This document shows, in pieces, positions 1-11,300 of a stretch of DNA of 64,000 bases. The translations under genes and the position numbers were made by a program. Under the pieces are notes generated by a model. The model saw only the letters and a list, made by a program, of their open reading frames with translations, was not told the DNA's origin and did no database searches. The stretch's first letter is position 1; each line of letters opens with the position of its first letter. Source of the DNA: Acidobacteriota bacterium (GTDB lineage Bacteria; Acidobacteriota; Terriglobia; Bryobacterales; Bryobacteraceae); NCBI GenBank assembly GCA_025353165.1, contig JANXRE010000104.1:1-64000 (forward strand), in the 5' to 3' direction.

Positions 1-1
1 A

Positions 2-598
2 TTCTGGATCGAGCGCGTTCACGAGTTCTTCGCGGGCAAACCCTTCAAGATCAAACTGGACGCCTCGCGCAGCCTGCGCATGGTGGTGCGCGACGTTATC
101 GGTCAGGCGGTGGAGCGTCAAAAGACCGCGCCCGGTATGTATTACGCCGGCGCCGTGCTTCAGCATCTCGTGGGCGCGAAACTCGATTGCGCCCTTGGGA
201 AGGGAAAATTCGCACACCACAGTTTTTCGACGGCCGACGCCCCTAGCGGACGCGCGGGCGACTTTTTCATTGGGGACGTCGCGCTGCATGTCACGACATC
301 GCCCGGCGAAGCGGTGATCGAGAAGTGCCGCGACAACCTTAACGACGGCTATCGGCCAATGCTAGTGACGCTGCAACACGGATTGACCGTCACGGAAGGC
401 CTTGCCTCCAATGTAGGGTTGGGGGATCGCATCGATGTCTTCGAGATCGAACAATTCGTGGCCCTGAATCTGTACGAGCTTGGCAAGTTCGGAGCCGAAG
501 GCCGAAAGACGGCCGTCTCGGACATGGTGGATCGCTATAACGAAATCGTCGACGATTTCGAAACCGATCCAAGCCTGAAAATCGAGTTGCGCCGGTGA
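2..598 (+). CDS. DUF4928-type restriction-associated protein (5' truncated by window edge)
   Basis: The reading frame is open from base 2, so the true start lies upstream; an internal ATG at 80 is unlikely to be the start. About 198 residues are visible. The protein is soluble, with no signal peptide or membrane segment. Its style matches the DUF4928 family, which is commonly found beside 5-cytosine methyltransferases and Vsr nucleases and is thought to be a restriction component. That fits here, because vsr lies tail-to-tail 27 bp downstream. I assign the family from remembered similarity and neighbourhood; no catalytic motif is certain. The companion methyltransferase would be expected upstream of the window. 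Confidence 0.55.
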   Translation, partial: FWIERVHEFFAGKPFKIKLDASRSLRMVVRDVIGQAVERQKTAPGMYYAGAVLQHLVGAKLDCALGKGKFAHHSFSTADAPSGRAGDFFIGDVALHVTTSPGEAVIEKCRDNLNDGYRPMLVTLQHGLTVTEGLASNVGLGDRIDVFEIEQFVALNLYELGKFGAEGRKTAVSDMVDRYNEIVDDFETDPSLKIELRR

Positions 599-625
599 CC
601 GCCTCGGGTTTTCGCAGAAGTAGGA

Positions 626-1027
626 TCACGATTCGACGAGCTTCGCGATCCGTCGAAGCGACGAAGGTCTTTTCGCGCAACACTCCCGAATTCGGACGAC
701 CTTCCAGCCCTGGCGGCGGAGCAGCCAAGTTGCGCGCCGGTCGCGCCTTCGATTGGTCTCGATCTTGTTCTTCCAGTACCCAACGTTCGACGTGGGCAGG
801 GATTTGCATCTGGCGCAACCGTGCCAGAAACAACCGTCCACGAAAACGGCTACCTTGCGTGCGGGCCAGGCGAAATCGGGCTTATCCGCCACGGGCCAAT
901 GCTTTCGGTATCCCCGAAAGCCCGCCGCCCACAGCAGTTTTCCGAGGACGACCTCGGTCGTTCGGTTTCCCTCGGAACGCACCGCCGCCATAATCTTGGA
1001 CCGGATTTCCCTGGGAACGGTATCCAT
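626..1027 (-). CDS. vsr: Very short patch repair endonuclease Vsr
   Basis: 133 residues, the usual Vsr length. Vsr nicks 5' of T in T:G mismatches that arise by deamination of 5-methylcytosine, so it normally accompanies a cytosine methyltransferase. The Vsr landmarks are visible in order: an N-terminal RSKIMAAVRSEGNRTTE segment, KPDFAWP with the metal-binding Asp, the FVDGCFWHGC core with zinc ligands, then YWKNKI and NRRRDRR, and a C-terminal GWKVVRI strand. The start ATG at 1027 opens into the 282 bp region shared with recA. The gene converges on the DUF4928-type gene, together suggesting a restriction-modification locus cut by the window edge. Confidence 0.93.
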   Translation of the reverse strand: MDTVPREIRSKIMAAVRSEGNRTTEVVLGKLLWAAGFRGYRKHWPVADKPDFAWPARKVAVFVDGCFWHGCARCKSLPTSNVGYWKNKIETNRRRDRRATWLLRRQGWKVVRIRECCAKRPSSLRRIAKLVES

Positions 1028-1309
1028 GCGGCTATAACCCGCCCAGCGGGCACTGATATTTTACCGCCGTCTTCTTGCGCGTAGTTGACGAGCTACGAAA
1101 CGGCGAGAGTCTCCGCGAAATTGGGAGGGCAGGGCGTTGCCGATCATTTCGCGAGCTTACTGCCGGACGTCTTGGTAGGGGAGCAGATCTTCGGCTGTTG
1201 AAAACCGCAACGGCCGACGGTGTCGCAGGAGGAGCCTGCTCCCTGGATCTGGGCCGAAACCAAACTGAGAGCCGGGACCCACTGGCCCCACTGTTATAAT
1301 CGAATCTCC
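1028..1309. promoter_or_regulatory. Divergent vsr-recA intergenic region with a recA -10-like box
   Basis: This 282 bp stretch holds no convincing gene. A perfect TATAAT lies at 1295-1300, nine bases before the recA ATG, but no good -35 hexamer sits 16-18 bp upstream and no strong Shine-Dalgarno precedes the ATG. Either the recA message has almost no leader or the hexamer is coincidental. I could not recognise a LexA operator by eye. Confidence 0.35.
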
Positions 1310-2380
<1,071 letters not shown>

Positions 2381-2389
<9 letters not shown>

Positions 2390-2444
2390 CGGTCGCGGCT
2401 CGGTAGCAGACTGATTTTACGGAGCCGCGCGCGTTAGCAAGCGG
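2381..2444. repeat. Interspersed imperfect palindrome, family A, copy 1
   Basis: A 64 bp element with a left arm around 2381-2403 and a right arm around 2420-2444. Read on opposite strands, the arms match over about 25 bases with about four mismatches, meeting at the shared ggctcgg end. Related sequence occurs at 8263-8296 and 29916-29975. This copy contains the recA stop codon (2387-2389) and leaves only two bases before the ruvA stop on the other strand, so it occupies the whole convergent junction and could form a bidirectional RNA hairpin. Confidence 0.75.
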
Positions 2445-2446
2445 AC

Positions 2447-3040
2447 CTACCGCAGCAACTTTAGTGCGCGGCGGAAGAGGGATTCGAAGTCTTCGCCTGG
2501 CGCTTCCGCTTTCGCCTTTGCCACCGCCGCTTCGGCCGAGGCGCGCTGCGCTCCGATGTTCATCAGTGCGGAGACGGCGTCGTCGTCCTCGCGGGTGAGC
2601 GCGGGTCTTGCGGCCTTGGCGCCGGGGGCGACGCCGAAGGTGTCCAGCTTGTCCCGCAGCTCCACGATCATCCGTTCCGCGGTCTTCTTTCCGACGCCTG
2701 GAATCCGCACCAGCGTTTCGATCTGCCCGGCTCGAATCGCCGATACCAGATCGTTGGCCGCGAGTCCCGAGAGAACCGTGACGGCCAGCTTCGGCCCGAT
2801 GCCGCTGACAGCGATCAGTTTTTCGAACAGCGTCTTTTCGGCGGGGGTGCCGAACCCGAACAGCGCGAGAGCGTCCTCGCGCACGTGGGTGTGAACGTGA
2901 AGGCGCACTTCCAGGCCGCTGGCGGGCAGCGTTGAATAGGTCGAGACCGGGATCGTCAATCCGTACCCCACGCCGTTCACGTCGACGACTATCAGGTTGG
3001 GGGTTTTCTCTAGAAGTACACCACGTAGATAAGAGATCAT
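2447..3040 (-). CDS. ruvA: Holliday junction branch migration protein RuvA
   Basis: 197 residues, normal for RuvA. It tetramerises on Holliday junctions and loads the RuvB motor. The N-terminal OB-fold begins MISYLRGVLLEK and contains VNGVGYGL. Two helix-hairpin-helix motifs follow: SGIGPKLAVTVLSGL and PGVGKKTAERMIVEL. A linker and a C-terminal RuvB-binding helical domain end at LLR. The gene converges on recA, placing two recombination genes tail to tail. Its start is only 13 bp from the divergent rsmE start, so promoters for both must lie within coding sequence or be very compact. Confidence 0.97.
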   Translation of the reverse strand: MISYLRGVLLEKTPNLIVVDVNGVGYGLTIPVSTYSTLPASGLEVRLHVHTHVREDALALFGFGTPAEKTLFEKLIAVSGIGPKLAVTVLSGLAANDLVSAIRAGQIETLVRIPGVGKKTAERMIVELRDKLDTFGVAPGAKAARPALTREDDDAVSALMNIGAQRASAEAAVAKAKAEAPGEDFESLFRRALKLLR

Positions 3041-3053
3041 TTAAGCGAACAGT

Positions 3054-3767
3054 ATGGCACGACGGCGTTTTTTTGTGGGCGCGATCCGCAACGGCCGGGC
3101 GGAATTGACCGGCGAGGACGCCCGGCACCTGACGCGTGTCCTGCGCGTCGAGGCGGGCCAGCAGTACGAGATCTCGGACAACCGGCGCGCTTATCTGGCG
3201 GAAGTGGAGAGCGCGCGCAAGGAGCACGTCGTCTTCCGCGTGGAGGAGGCGCTCGATCCCGAACCGGACGAAGCGCGCGTAATCCTTCTGGCGGCGCTGA
3301 TCAAGTTCGATCGTTACGAACTGCTGCTGGAGAAGGCGACGGAACTGGGCGTGAGCGCGATTGTGCCGGTGCGGACCGCGCGCAGCGAACCGGGGCTGGA
3401 GCGGGCCGCGTTGAAGCGGATGGAGCGGTGGCGGAAGATCGCGGTGGAGGCCAGCCAGCAGAGCCGGCGGACGCGTCTGCCCGAGATCGAAGAGCCGGTG
3501 GAGTTCCAAACGGCGGTGATGCGGCAGGCCGGCTCGCGGCTGTTTCTGGATGAGGGACAAGGGAGGCCGCTGCTGAGAAGTCTGGGCACGTCGGAGGACA
3601 GCATCGCGGTGCTGACCGGTCCCGAGGGCGGGTGGACGGACGCGGAGCGCGAGGCCGCCGTCGGGGCGGGATGGGTACAAGTCTCGCTCGGCCGGCGGAT
3701 TCTGCGGGCGGAGACGGCCGGGATTGCGGCGCTGGCGCTCATCCAGGCGGCGGGGCAGATAGAATAG
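3054..3767 (+). CDS. rsmE: 16S rRNA (uracil-1498-N3)-methyltransferase RsmE
   Basis: 237 residues. RsmE is a SPOUT-class methyltransferase that methylates N3 of U1498 in 16S rRNA. The N-terminal PUA-like part contains [12 protein letters not shown]. The C-terminal trefoil-knot domain shows [17 protein letters not shown], the GPEGGW motif at about residue 189, and [12 protein letters not shown], the family signature for the SAM pocket. It starts at ATG 3054. The Tat oxidoreductase gene follows after 7 bp, so the two are probably co-transcribed although functionally unrelated. Confidence 0.95.
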   Translation: MARRRFFVGAIRNGRAELTGEDARHLTRVLRVEAGQQYEISDNRRAYLAEVESARKEHVVFRVEEALDPEPDEARVILLAALIKFDRYELLLEKATELGVSAIVPVRTARSEPGLERAALKRMERWRKIAVEASQQSRRTRLPEIEEPVEFQTAVMRQAGSRLFLDEGQGRPLLRSLGTSEDSIAVLTGPEGGWTDAEREAAVGAGWVQVSLGRRILRAETAGIAALALIQAAGQIE

Positions 3768-3774
3768 GCAACTT

Positions 3775-4989
3775 ATGACGGACTTCAGTCGCAGGACCTT
3801 CATCGCGGGAGCCGCCTACGCCACGGCGCAGGCCTATGGGCAGATTCGGGGCGCCAACGATCGTTTGCGGATCGGCATCATCGGATGCGGAGGGCAAGCC
3901 AACGATCACATGCGCAATCTGCTGAAGATGCGGGAGCCGGATAACATCGACATCCTCCAGGTCTGCGACATCTACACCAAAAGGGCCGACGCAGCGGCGC
4001 AACTGACTGGGGCGAAGATCGCGCGGGACTATCGCTCGATCCTCGACGACCAAAACATCGACTACGTGCTGATCGCCACGCCGGAGCATTGGCACTCGCA
4101 GATGATCCTGGACGCGATCGCCGCGGGCAAGCACGTGTACACCGAGAAGCCGATGACCCGGACCATCGACGAAGCCAAGCGCGTGGCGGCGAAAATGCAC
4201 GGGTCTAAGCTCAAGCTCCAGGTGGGAGTGCAGGGGATGTCGGACGATTCCTACGAGGCGGCGCGCAAGTATGTGCAGGAAGGAGCGCTGGGTAAGGTCG
4301 TGCTGGCGCAGATCGACTACTCGCGGAATGATGCGAGCGATTTCTTCGAGAACCCGATCGAACCGGAGGCGCGGCCCGGCGAGAACCTGGACTGGAAGGC
4401 GTTTCTCGGACCGGCTCCGAAACGGCCGTGGGACCCGGACCGATTCTTCAGTTGGCGCAGGTACTGGGATTACTCGGGCGGGATCGCGAGCGACCTGTTC
4501 GTGCACCGCGTTACCCGCATCATCCGGGCGCTCGGGCTAACGTTTCCCGAGCGCGTCACGGCCACGGGAGGCAAGTTCGCGTTTCCGGAAAGCAAGGCGG
4601 AGATTCCGGATACGCTCAACATCCTGGCGGATTATCCCGCGGGCCTCACGGTGCAGTTGATTTCCTCGATGGGGAACGAAACGGGCGTCGATCACTTGCT
4701 GCGCGGGACCAAGGCCACGCTGAAGTTCACGCGCACGGGTTTCGTTATTACTCCCCAGCGCCAGTATGCTCGCGACATGCAGGAGATCGTTCATCAGAAG
4801 ACGGGGGGCGAGGAACTGGATCTGCACCATCGCAATCTCATCAACGCGATTCGCAAAGGCGAGGCGCTGAAGTGCGATCATATGTTGGGCTATTACGGAG
4901 TGGTCGCGACCGCGATGGGCAATTTGTCATACCGGAAACACAAGTATCTGCGCTGGGATGCGGGACGGGAACGCGCGGTCAACGCTTAA
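3775..4989 (+). CDS. Tat-exported Gfo/Idh/MocA-family oxidoreductase
   Basis: 404 residues. The N-terminus carries a Tat signal, [10 protein letters not shown], so the folded enzyme with its nicotinamide cofactor is probably exported. The Rossmann fold begins at [16 protein letters not shown], with the second half [27 protein letters not shown] carrying the EKP signature of the family. The C-terminal alpha/beta domain is typical of substrate binding. These enzymes oxidise or epimerise sugars or inositols; the substrate cannot be read from sequence. A CHAD gene follows 10 bp downstream. A paralogous Tat enzyme is at 56557-57750. Confidence 0.9.
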   Translation: MTDFSRRTFIAGAAYATAQAYGQIRGANDRLRIGIIGCGGQANDHMRNLLKMREPDNIDILQVCDIYTKRADAAAQLTGAKIARDYRSILDDQNIDYVLIATPEHWHSQMILDAIAAGKHVYTEKPMTRTIDEAKRVAAKMHGSKLKLQVGVQGMSDDSYEAARKYVQEGALGKVVLAQIDYSRNDASDFFENPIEPEARPGENLDWKAFLGPAPKRPWDPDRFFSWRRYWDYSGGIASDLFVHRVTRIIRALGLTFPERVTATGGKFAFPESKAEIPDTLNILADYPAGLTVQLISSMGNETGVDHLLRGTKATLKFTRTGFVITPQRQYARDMQEIVHQKTGGEELDLHHRNLINAIRKGEALKCDHMLGYYGVVATAMGNLSYRKHKYLRWDAGRERAVNA

Positions 4990-4999
4990 GGGTTAGCCC

Positions 5000-5905
5000 A
5001 TGGCCTACCACCTGAAATCGGGTGAATCCGTGCCGGACGAAATCCGCCGGATTGTCCGCGAAGAACTCGAGTCGGCCGCGGACCAGTTGTCCGGGCTGGG
5101 CGAGAAGAATCGCGACGAGGCCATTCACGAAGCGCGTAAGAGCGTGAAGAAGATCCGCGCGGTGCTGCGCCTGGTCCGGCCGGAGTTGGGGGAAGTGTAC
5201 CCGGTCGAGAACGTTCGCGTTCGCGATCTGGGGCGCGCGCTGTCGGAGTTCCGCGATGCCGGAGCGATCCTGGAGACGTTCGCCAGTCTGCGGGAGAAAT
5301 ACAGGGCCGAGTTGGGAAAACTGACGCTGGGACCGGTTCGTCGGCAGTTGGCGAGGGAAAAGAGAGAGCACGCCCGGACCGCGAATATCCAACAGGCGTT
5401 GTTCCGGACGGCGGTTGCGCTGCGGCGAACGGTTCGGCGCATGAACGCATGGCCGCTGAATCAAGATGGATTTGAGGCGATTGGCCCGGGGTTCGAACAG
5501 ACGTACCGGCTGGGACGGGAGGGACTCGCGCGCGTGAAGAAAGACCCGACGGACGAGAACTACCACGAGTGGCGGAAGGCGGTGAAGTATCACTGGTATC
5601 ACCTGCGCCTGCTGGAGAGGCTGTGGACGGACGGGCTGACGGGCTACGAAAAGAGCCTGAAGGATCTCGAGACCTGGCTCGGAAACGATCACAACCTGGT
5701 GGTGCTGAGGGAACGAATCAAGGCTAACCCGAGCGCGTATGGGGCGGCGCGGACAACGGACCTGGCGCTGGAGCTCATCGGGAAGTACCAGCAGGAGTTG
5801 CGGGCCAACTCGCTATCGCTCGCGGAACAAATCTACGCCGAGAAGCCGGGGCACGTCCGGCACCACATGCGCGGCGTGTGGGACGCGTGGAAGTCGCACG
5901 AATGA
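5000..5905 (+). CDS. CHAD domain protein
   Basis: 301 residues, almost all helical and rich in conserved basic and His residues. The CHAD signatures are IHEARKSVKKIRAVLRL near residue 40 and the second-half repeat YHEWRKAVKYHWYHLRLL near residue 190. CHAD domains bind inorganic polyphosphate through such basic helices and are often found on polyphosphate granules or fused to CYTH phosphatases. No CYTH domain or polyphosphate kinase is present here. The stop overlaps the start of the next gene (ATGA), indicating translational coupling with the glycosyltransferase. Confidence 0.88.
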   Translation: MAYHLKSGESVPDEIRRIVREELESAADQLSGLGEKNRDEAIHEARKSVKKIRAVLRLVRPELGEVYPVENVRVRDLGRALSEFRDAGAILETFASLREKYRAELGKLTLGPVRRQLAREKREHARTANIQQALFRTAVALRRTVRRMNAWPLNQDGFEAIGPGFEQTYRLGREGLARVKKDPTDENYHEWRKAVKYHWYHLRLLERLWTDGLTGYEKSLKDLETWLGNDHNLVVLRERIKANPSAYGAARTTDLALELIGKYQQELRANSLSLAEQIYAEKPGHVRHHMRGVWDAWKSHE

Positions 5906-8253
5906 AGAACGGCGAGCCGCGGCGTGTTTCCATCGTCATCCCCTGCTTTAATCCGGTGGAGTGGCTGATCGCTGCTATCGAAAGCGTAAGGGCACAGACG
6001 CACAAGAGTATCGAAATCCTTGTGGTGGACGATGGCAGCACGTCGGCGGAGAGCAAGGCTGTCCTGCGCAAGGCGCACCTGCTGGCGGACCGCTTCATTG
6101 AACAGCCGAACCGGGGGCCCGCCGCGGCTAGGAACGCCGGTTTCCGGATTGCGGAAGGAGATTACTTTGTTCCGCTGGATGCCGACGACCTGCTGGAGCC
6201 CAGATTCGTCGAGGAGTGCCTGAGCGCGCTGGAGGCGCAACCCGCCGCGGGGTTCGCCTACACCGATACCCTGGTCTTCGGCGACAGGCAGTACGTCGAG
6301 AGGGTGCCGGCGTTCAACCTATACCGGCAGTTGAGCCGCAACGCTCTGGCGTACGCGTGCATGACGCACCGGCCGGCATGGGAGGCCGCGGGCGGTTACA
6401 ACGAATCGCTCCGGTTCGGATACGAGGACTGGGAGTTTTATCTGCGCCTGGGCGCGCGCGGGTATTCCGGATGCCAGGTGAACCGGGTTCTCCTCCGGTA
6501 CCGGAAGCATGGGCGCTCGCTGACCGACATCGCGCAGGAAAGACATGCGGAGCTGATGGCGACGATCCACGCCGATCATCCCGAGCTGTATTCGCCCGCC
6601 GGCAAGGCGGCGATCAAGGCCATTTGGGAACCCGCGGTGTGTATCTCGAGTTCCGCCGAACCGTGCCGGCAAACGATCGTGGATTACGAGGTCGCGGCCA
6701 CGACGGATGTGGCGGAGCTCCAGCGCAAGTCGCGCGCCAACGCTTTTCTGATCGCGCGCGGCGAGCCGCTCGACGCGATGGCGGCCGAGCGTGCCGCTCT
6801 GGCGATTTGGAGCGGCGCGGACGGCGTGCAGTTACCGGGCGGTTCCATCGCTGTATCGCGCTCTTCGCTGTCGAAATGGAGCGGCACGGCCAATACACGG
6901 GAATCGGAGACCTGGCGGCCAGGCTCGGGCGCTTTTCCCGGATTCTTCGAAAGCGTCCAGCGGCACCTGGCCAACGCAAACCTGCTTTCGCTGGAGACCT
7001 GGAAGCGGCATCCGGGCCGGTCGTTGGCTCGCCTGATACCGCTGCGCTTCAAGGAACGGGTCAACGCCATTGCGCTGCGGCAGGTGTTCGATCTCAGCTT
7101 CTACCTGCAGTTTCAGCCGGAGGCCGTGATGCTGGCCGGGGCGCCGGTGAAGCCGCTGGAGTACCTGCCGGCGCCGGCGACCCGCATGCGCATCGCGTTC
7201 GTTACGCCGCATCTGGGCGTGGGCGGGGCGGAAGCCGTATTCCTGGACGTCGCCGAGGCGTGCGGCCGCGATCGCCATGAGATCTCCGTCATCGCCACGC
7301 AATCGCGCGACGACCGGTGGATGGGGAAGTGGAGCGACCGCGCCGACCACGTCTACGATCTGGCTCGCCTGGTCCCGCCGGAGCGCATGGCCGCCGCCGT
7401 CTATTCCATCGCCGCGAACTGGCGGTTCGACGCCGTCATGATCCAGAACAGCCTGCACGCGTACAGTATCTTGGCGGCGCTCAAGAAGAGTTTCCCGGCG
7501 ACCCGGATCATCGATATGGTTCACGCGGTGAATGAGCAAGGTTGGGATTTGATTTCGGTCACCGAGACGGCCACGCCGTATATCGATATGCGCGTGGCAA
7601 TTTCAGAAGCGGTTCGCGACAGGCTGCTGCGGTCCGGCACACCGCCGGAGCGGATCCGGCTCATCCGGAACGGGGTGGATGTGGCGCGCTTTGTGCCGGG
7701 CCCGTCCGGCACGGAGAACCCGCCCGCGATTTTGTTCGCCGGCCGGCTGGATCCGGTGAAGCGGCCTCTGCTGCTGGTGGACATCGCGCGGGCGCTGCGG
7801 GCGCTGCGCGGTTCCGGCGGTTTCCGGATGGTTGTCGCGGGCACGGGGCCTCAGAAGGAGAAGCTTCAATCCCGGATCCGCCGCGCCGGACTCGACAATG
7901 TGTTCCAGTTTCTGGACCACACGGACGAGATGCCGAAGGTGTTTGCGCGCTGCGATATCGTCGTGATCACATCCGCCAATGAGGGCATTCCGCTGGTCGC
8001 GCTGGAAGCCATGGCGTCGGCCCGGCCGGTGGTGGCCTCCGCGACCGGAGCGGTCGGGGAGGCGGTACACACCGATGCCGGCGTGCTGATTCCGCCCGGG
8101 CCGCGGGAGGCGGAGCGGTTTGCGGAAGCGATCGACGGGCTGTTGCGGTCGGTTGAGGCCAGGGATCGGATGGGGCGCCAGGGGCGGGAGCGCGTCGAGA
8201 AGGAATACGACCGGTCGCGAGCGGTGATGGCCTATGCCGACCTGTTCTCGTAA
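5902..8253 (+). CDS. Bifunctional glycosyltransferase, GT2 then GT4
   Basis: 783 residues from the ATG at 5902, which overlaps the CHAD stop. The N-terminal GT2 domain (about 8-230) starts VSIVIPCFNPVEWLIAAIES, with DDGS and the acidic DADD nucleotide-sugar/metal motif, then YEDWEFYLRLG. A middle region (about 230-430) has no motif I recognise. The C-terminal GT4 domain (about 430-780) contains GVGGAEAVFLDVAEACGRD, LFAGRLDPVKRP and the SANEGIPLVALEAMA donor-binding motif. It probably adds two sugars in succession to a surface glycan. It is soluble, with no signal or membrane helix. Confidence 0.9.
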   Translation: MKNGEPRRVSIVIPCFNPVEWLIAAIESVRAQTHKSIEILVVDDGSTSAESKAVLRKAHLLADRFIEQPNRGPAAARNAGFRIAEGDYFVPLDADDLLEPRFVEECLSALEAQPAAGFAYTDTLVFGDRQYVERVPAFNLYRQLSRNALAYACMTHRPAWEAAGGYNESLRFGYEDWEFYLRLGARGYSGCQVNRVLLRYRKHGRSLTDIAQERHAELMATIHADHPELYSPAGKAAIKAIWEPAVCISSSAEPCRQTIVDYEVAATTDVAELQRKSRANAFLIARGEPLDAMAAERAALAIWSGADGVQLPGGSIAVSRSSLSKWSGTANTRESETWRPGSGAFPGFFESVQRHLANANLLSLETWKRHPGRSLARLIPLRFKERVNAIALRQVFDLSFYLQFQPEAVMLAGAPVKPLEYLPAPATRMRIAFVTPHLGVGGAEAVFLDVAEACGRDRHEISVIATQSRDDRWMGKWSDRADHVYDLARLVPPERMAAAVYSIAANWRFDAVMIQNSLHAYSILAALKKSFPATRIIDMVHAVNEQGWDLISVTETATPYIDMRVAISEAVRDRLLRSGTPPERIRLIRNGVDVARFVPGPSGTENPPAILFAGRLDPVKRPLLLVDIARALRALRGSGGFRMVVAGTGPQKEKLQSRIRRAGLDNVFQFLDHTDEMPKVFARCDIVVITSANEGIPLVALEAMASARPVVASATGAVGEAVHTDAGVLIPPGPREAERFAEAIDGLLRSVEARDRMGRQGRERVEKEYDRSRAVMAYADLFS

Positions 8254-8262
8254 CCGCCACCG

Positions 8263-8296
8263 ACTCCCGTACGGTCGCGGCTCGGAAACGATTCCG
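8263..8296. repeat. Interspersed palindrome family A, partial copy 2
   Basis: The left arm and centre of the family A repeat lie in the 78 bp between the glycosyltransferase stop and the SBBP gene start. The segment acggtcgcggctcgg matches copy 1. After the centre the match ends and the right arm is missing, so this is a truncated or decayed copy. The rest of the gap has nothing notable apart from gagaggag purine tracts before the next start. Confidence 0.6.
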
Positions 8297-8331
8297 GAGA
8301 GAGGAGACTTGGTCGCGGCACTACCTATACG

Positions 8332-11300
8332 GTGAAGACTGCCGTCCTCCTGTTCCTGAGTTTTCCTTGCCTGGCTTCGATAAGCGGCGCGCTGTTCGTG
8401 GAGAGAGCGGGCGACTTCGGCCCGGCGTTCGAGTGGAGGGGCAAGGGAGCGCGTGCGCTGCTCGGGAGCGGAGCAACCGTGGTCCTCGAGTCGCGGCGAA
8501 CGACGAAGCTGACCTTCCCAGGTTCGAGCCGGCATTGCGTGCCGCGCGGCGAACGCCCAAGCGCCGCGCGCGTCAATTTCTATCCTGGCGTTGCGGGCGC
8601 TCGGGCATTTCGACAGGTTCGGTATCCCGAGGTTTACCCGGGAATCGACCTCGTTTTCCGTTCCGACGGGGCCGGTTTGGAATACGATATCGTGCTGCAC
8701 CCCGGCGCGAAGCCCGACTCGATCCGGATTCGTTTCGCTCGCGGCGCCAGCTTGACCGAAAGCGGCGATCTCGAAATCGGGGCGGGCGTGCATCAGAAGA
8801 CGCCAGCCGTATTTCAAACGATCCACGGGCGCGCCACCCCCGTCGCGCTCCGCTACGAACGGACAGCGGATGGCTCCTTCTCCGTCCATCTGGGGAAATA
8901 TGAGCAGGCGGCGCAGGTAACCATCGATCCGGTGTTGAACTTCAGCGCCTATCTGGGAGGCGAGGGATACGAGGCGGTTTACGGCATTGCGACGGACCCT
9001 CACGGAAACATCTACGTCGCGGGCGAGACGGATTCGGCGCGCTTTGGGGGCTCGGGTCGCAGGAACAGCCGCGATGCGTTCGTGGCGAAACTGGATCCGT
9101 CCGGTTCCTCGTTGCTGTATGTCACGTATCTCGGCGGGGGCGATTACGACTCCGCGAACGGAATCGCGGTGGACGCGTCGGGAAACGCTTTCATCGCGGG
9201 CGTCACGCGGTCGATTGACTTTCCGGTGACGGCGGGATCGTTCAGCGTTTCTAACTCCGGCCGGGAGGACGCGTTCGTCACGAAGCTGGATTCGTCGGGC
9301 CGGATTGTTTACTCCACCTATCTCGGCTCCAGCGGGTCGGACGCGGCTTACGGCATCGCCGTGGACGGGCTGGGGAATGCGTTCGTCGCGGGGCAAACGT
9401 TCTCGGCCGGGTTTCGGGTGTTGGGCGGCGGTTTCCAGTCGCCGACCCGAGGCGGGACGAGCGACTGTTTTGTGGCGAAGCTGAATCCCTCGGGAAGCGG
9501 ACTGGCATACTCCGCGGTGCTGGGGGGCAAGGATTTGGACGCGTGTTCCGGAATCGCGATCGACGCTCAAGGCAACGCATATGTCACCGGCACAACTTAC
9601 TCAGCGGATTTCCCGGTGGTGCCGGGTGGGGCGCAGACCTCTTTCGGGGGCGGCACCGACGCGTTCGTGACGAAGCTCGACCCGTCGGGCGCCACTCTCG
9701 TCTATTCGACTTTTCTGGGTGGGACAGGCCCCGACTTTGCGACGTCCATTGCCGTTGACTCGTCGGGGGCGGCCTATGTCGCCGGGACCACGGCTTCCGT
9801 CAACTTCCCGGTGACTGCGACGGCCTTGCAGAGGGCGGCGGCGGGGAACTTTGACGCCTTCGCGGCCAAGGTCACGCCGGATGGGAAAGCGTTTGCGTAC
9901 AGCACGCTGTTCGGCGGGTTGAGCGCCGATACAGCGATGGCCATCTCGGTGGATGATGCCGGACGGGCGATTATCGCCGGCCAGACAAACTCGCCGGATC
10001 TGCCCTTGCTGGGCGCGATCCAGACGCGACTGCAGTCCTACGACGCGTTTGTGGCAGTGATCGACGCGACCGGCGCCTCTTTGGTCTTTTCGACATATCT
10101 CGGAGGGACCGCCGATGACACTGCGTTGGCGGTGGCAAGCCGGGGCGGCCTCATCTATGTTGCCGGAACAACCGGCTCGACGGACCTCCCGAATGTCACT
10201 CTGGGGCCGTGGACCAACGGCGGCTACGACGGTTTCGTGAGTAAACTCACCTATCCCGCGGCGCCCGTTGGCCCGCCGCAGTTGCTTTTTGTTCCGGTGA
10301 CTCCGTGCCGCATCGCGGATACGAGGGGATATGGGACGCTCGGTCCCGGCTTCGGGCTTCCATCAATGCAGGGCTACTCATCGCGATCGTTCGTCGTGCC
10401 CTCGAGTTCGTGCGGCATTCCAGCGACCGCCAAGGCGTATTCGGTGAACATCACGGTTGTGCCGCCGGGCTACCTGATGTACTTGCTGGCGTGGCCAACG
10501 GGCGGCCCGCCTCCAGTTGCATCCACTCTGAACTCGTTTGACGGGCGCGTCGTCGCGAATGCGGCGATTGTCCCGGCGGGAACAGACGGCGCGATCTCGA
10601 TCTTCGTGACCGATCGCACCGACGTGATAATCGACATCAACGGCTACTTCGACACTGGCAATCCGCAGGGACTCGCATTCTATCCGCTGACGCCTTGCCG
10701 GGTCGCGGACACGCGAGCGGGTTACGGCTTCACGGGACCGTTCGGATCGCCGTCTCTGTCTCCCAGTTCGAGCCGTGACATTCCGGTTCAGGCGAGTTCG
10801 TGCGCAGTTCCGTCGTCGGCTCGAGCGTATTCACTGAATCTCACCGCGCTGCCCAACACCGGATACCTCATGTACATGCTGGCTTGGCCCAGCGATAAGC
10901 CGCAACCATCCGCGTCGACGTTGAACTCGTACACGGGGGTGATCGTCGCAAATGCGGTGATTGTTCCCGCGAGTGCCGCCGGCGATGTGAACGTCTACGC
11001 TACCAATCCGGCGGATGCAATTGTGGATATCAACGGGTATTTCGCCCCACCGGGCGCGCCCGGTGGACTCGCGTACTATCCGATGACACCCTGCCGGATT
11101 TCGGACACACGAGGTTATGGAGGGCTGACCGGTCTACTTGGGCCTCCCAGTCTTGCCCCGAATGTCGCTAGAACCATACCCGTTCTATCCAGTTCCTGCG
11201 GAGTACCTCCCGCCGCACAAGCGTACGTGCTCAATGTGACGGCCGTGCCATCGGGACCGTTGAGTTTTGTCGCAGTACTGCCGGTAGCGCAGCCATATCC

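Noticed and set aside
7603-9570. 655-codon minus-strand frame opposite the glycosyltransferase and SBBP gene
   Set aside because: Antisense to two genes with recognisable domains, low-complexity Arg-rich translation.
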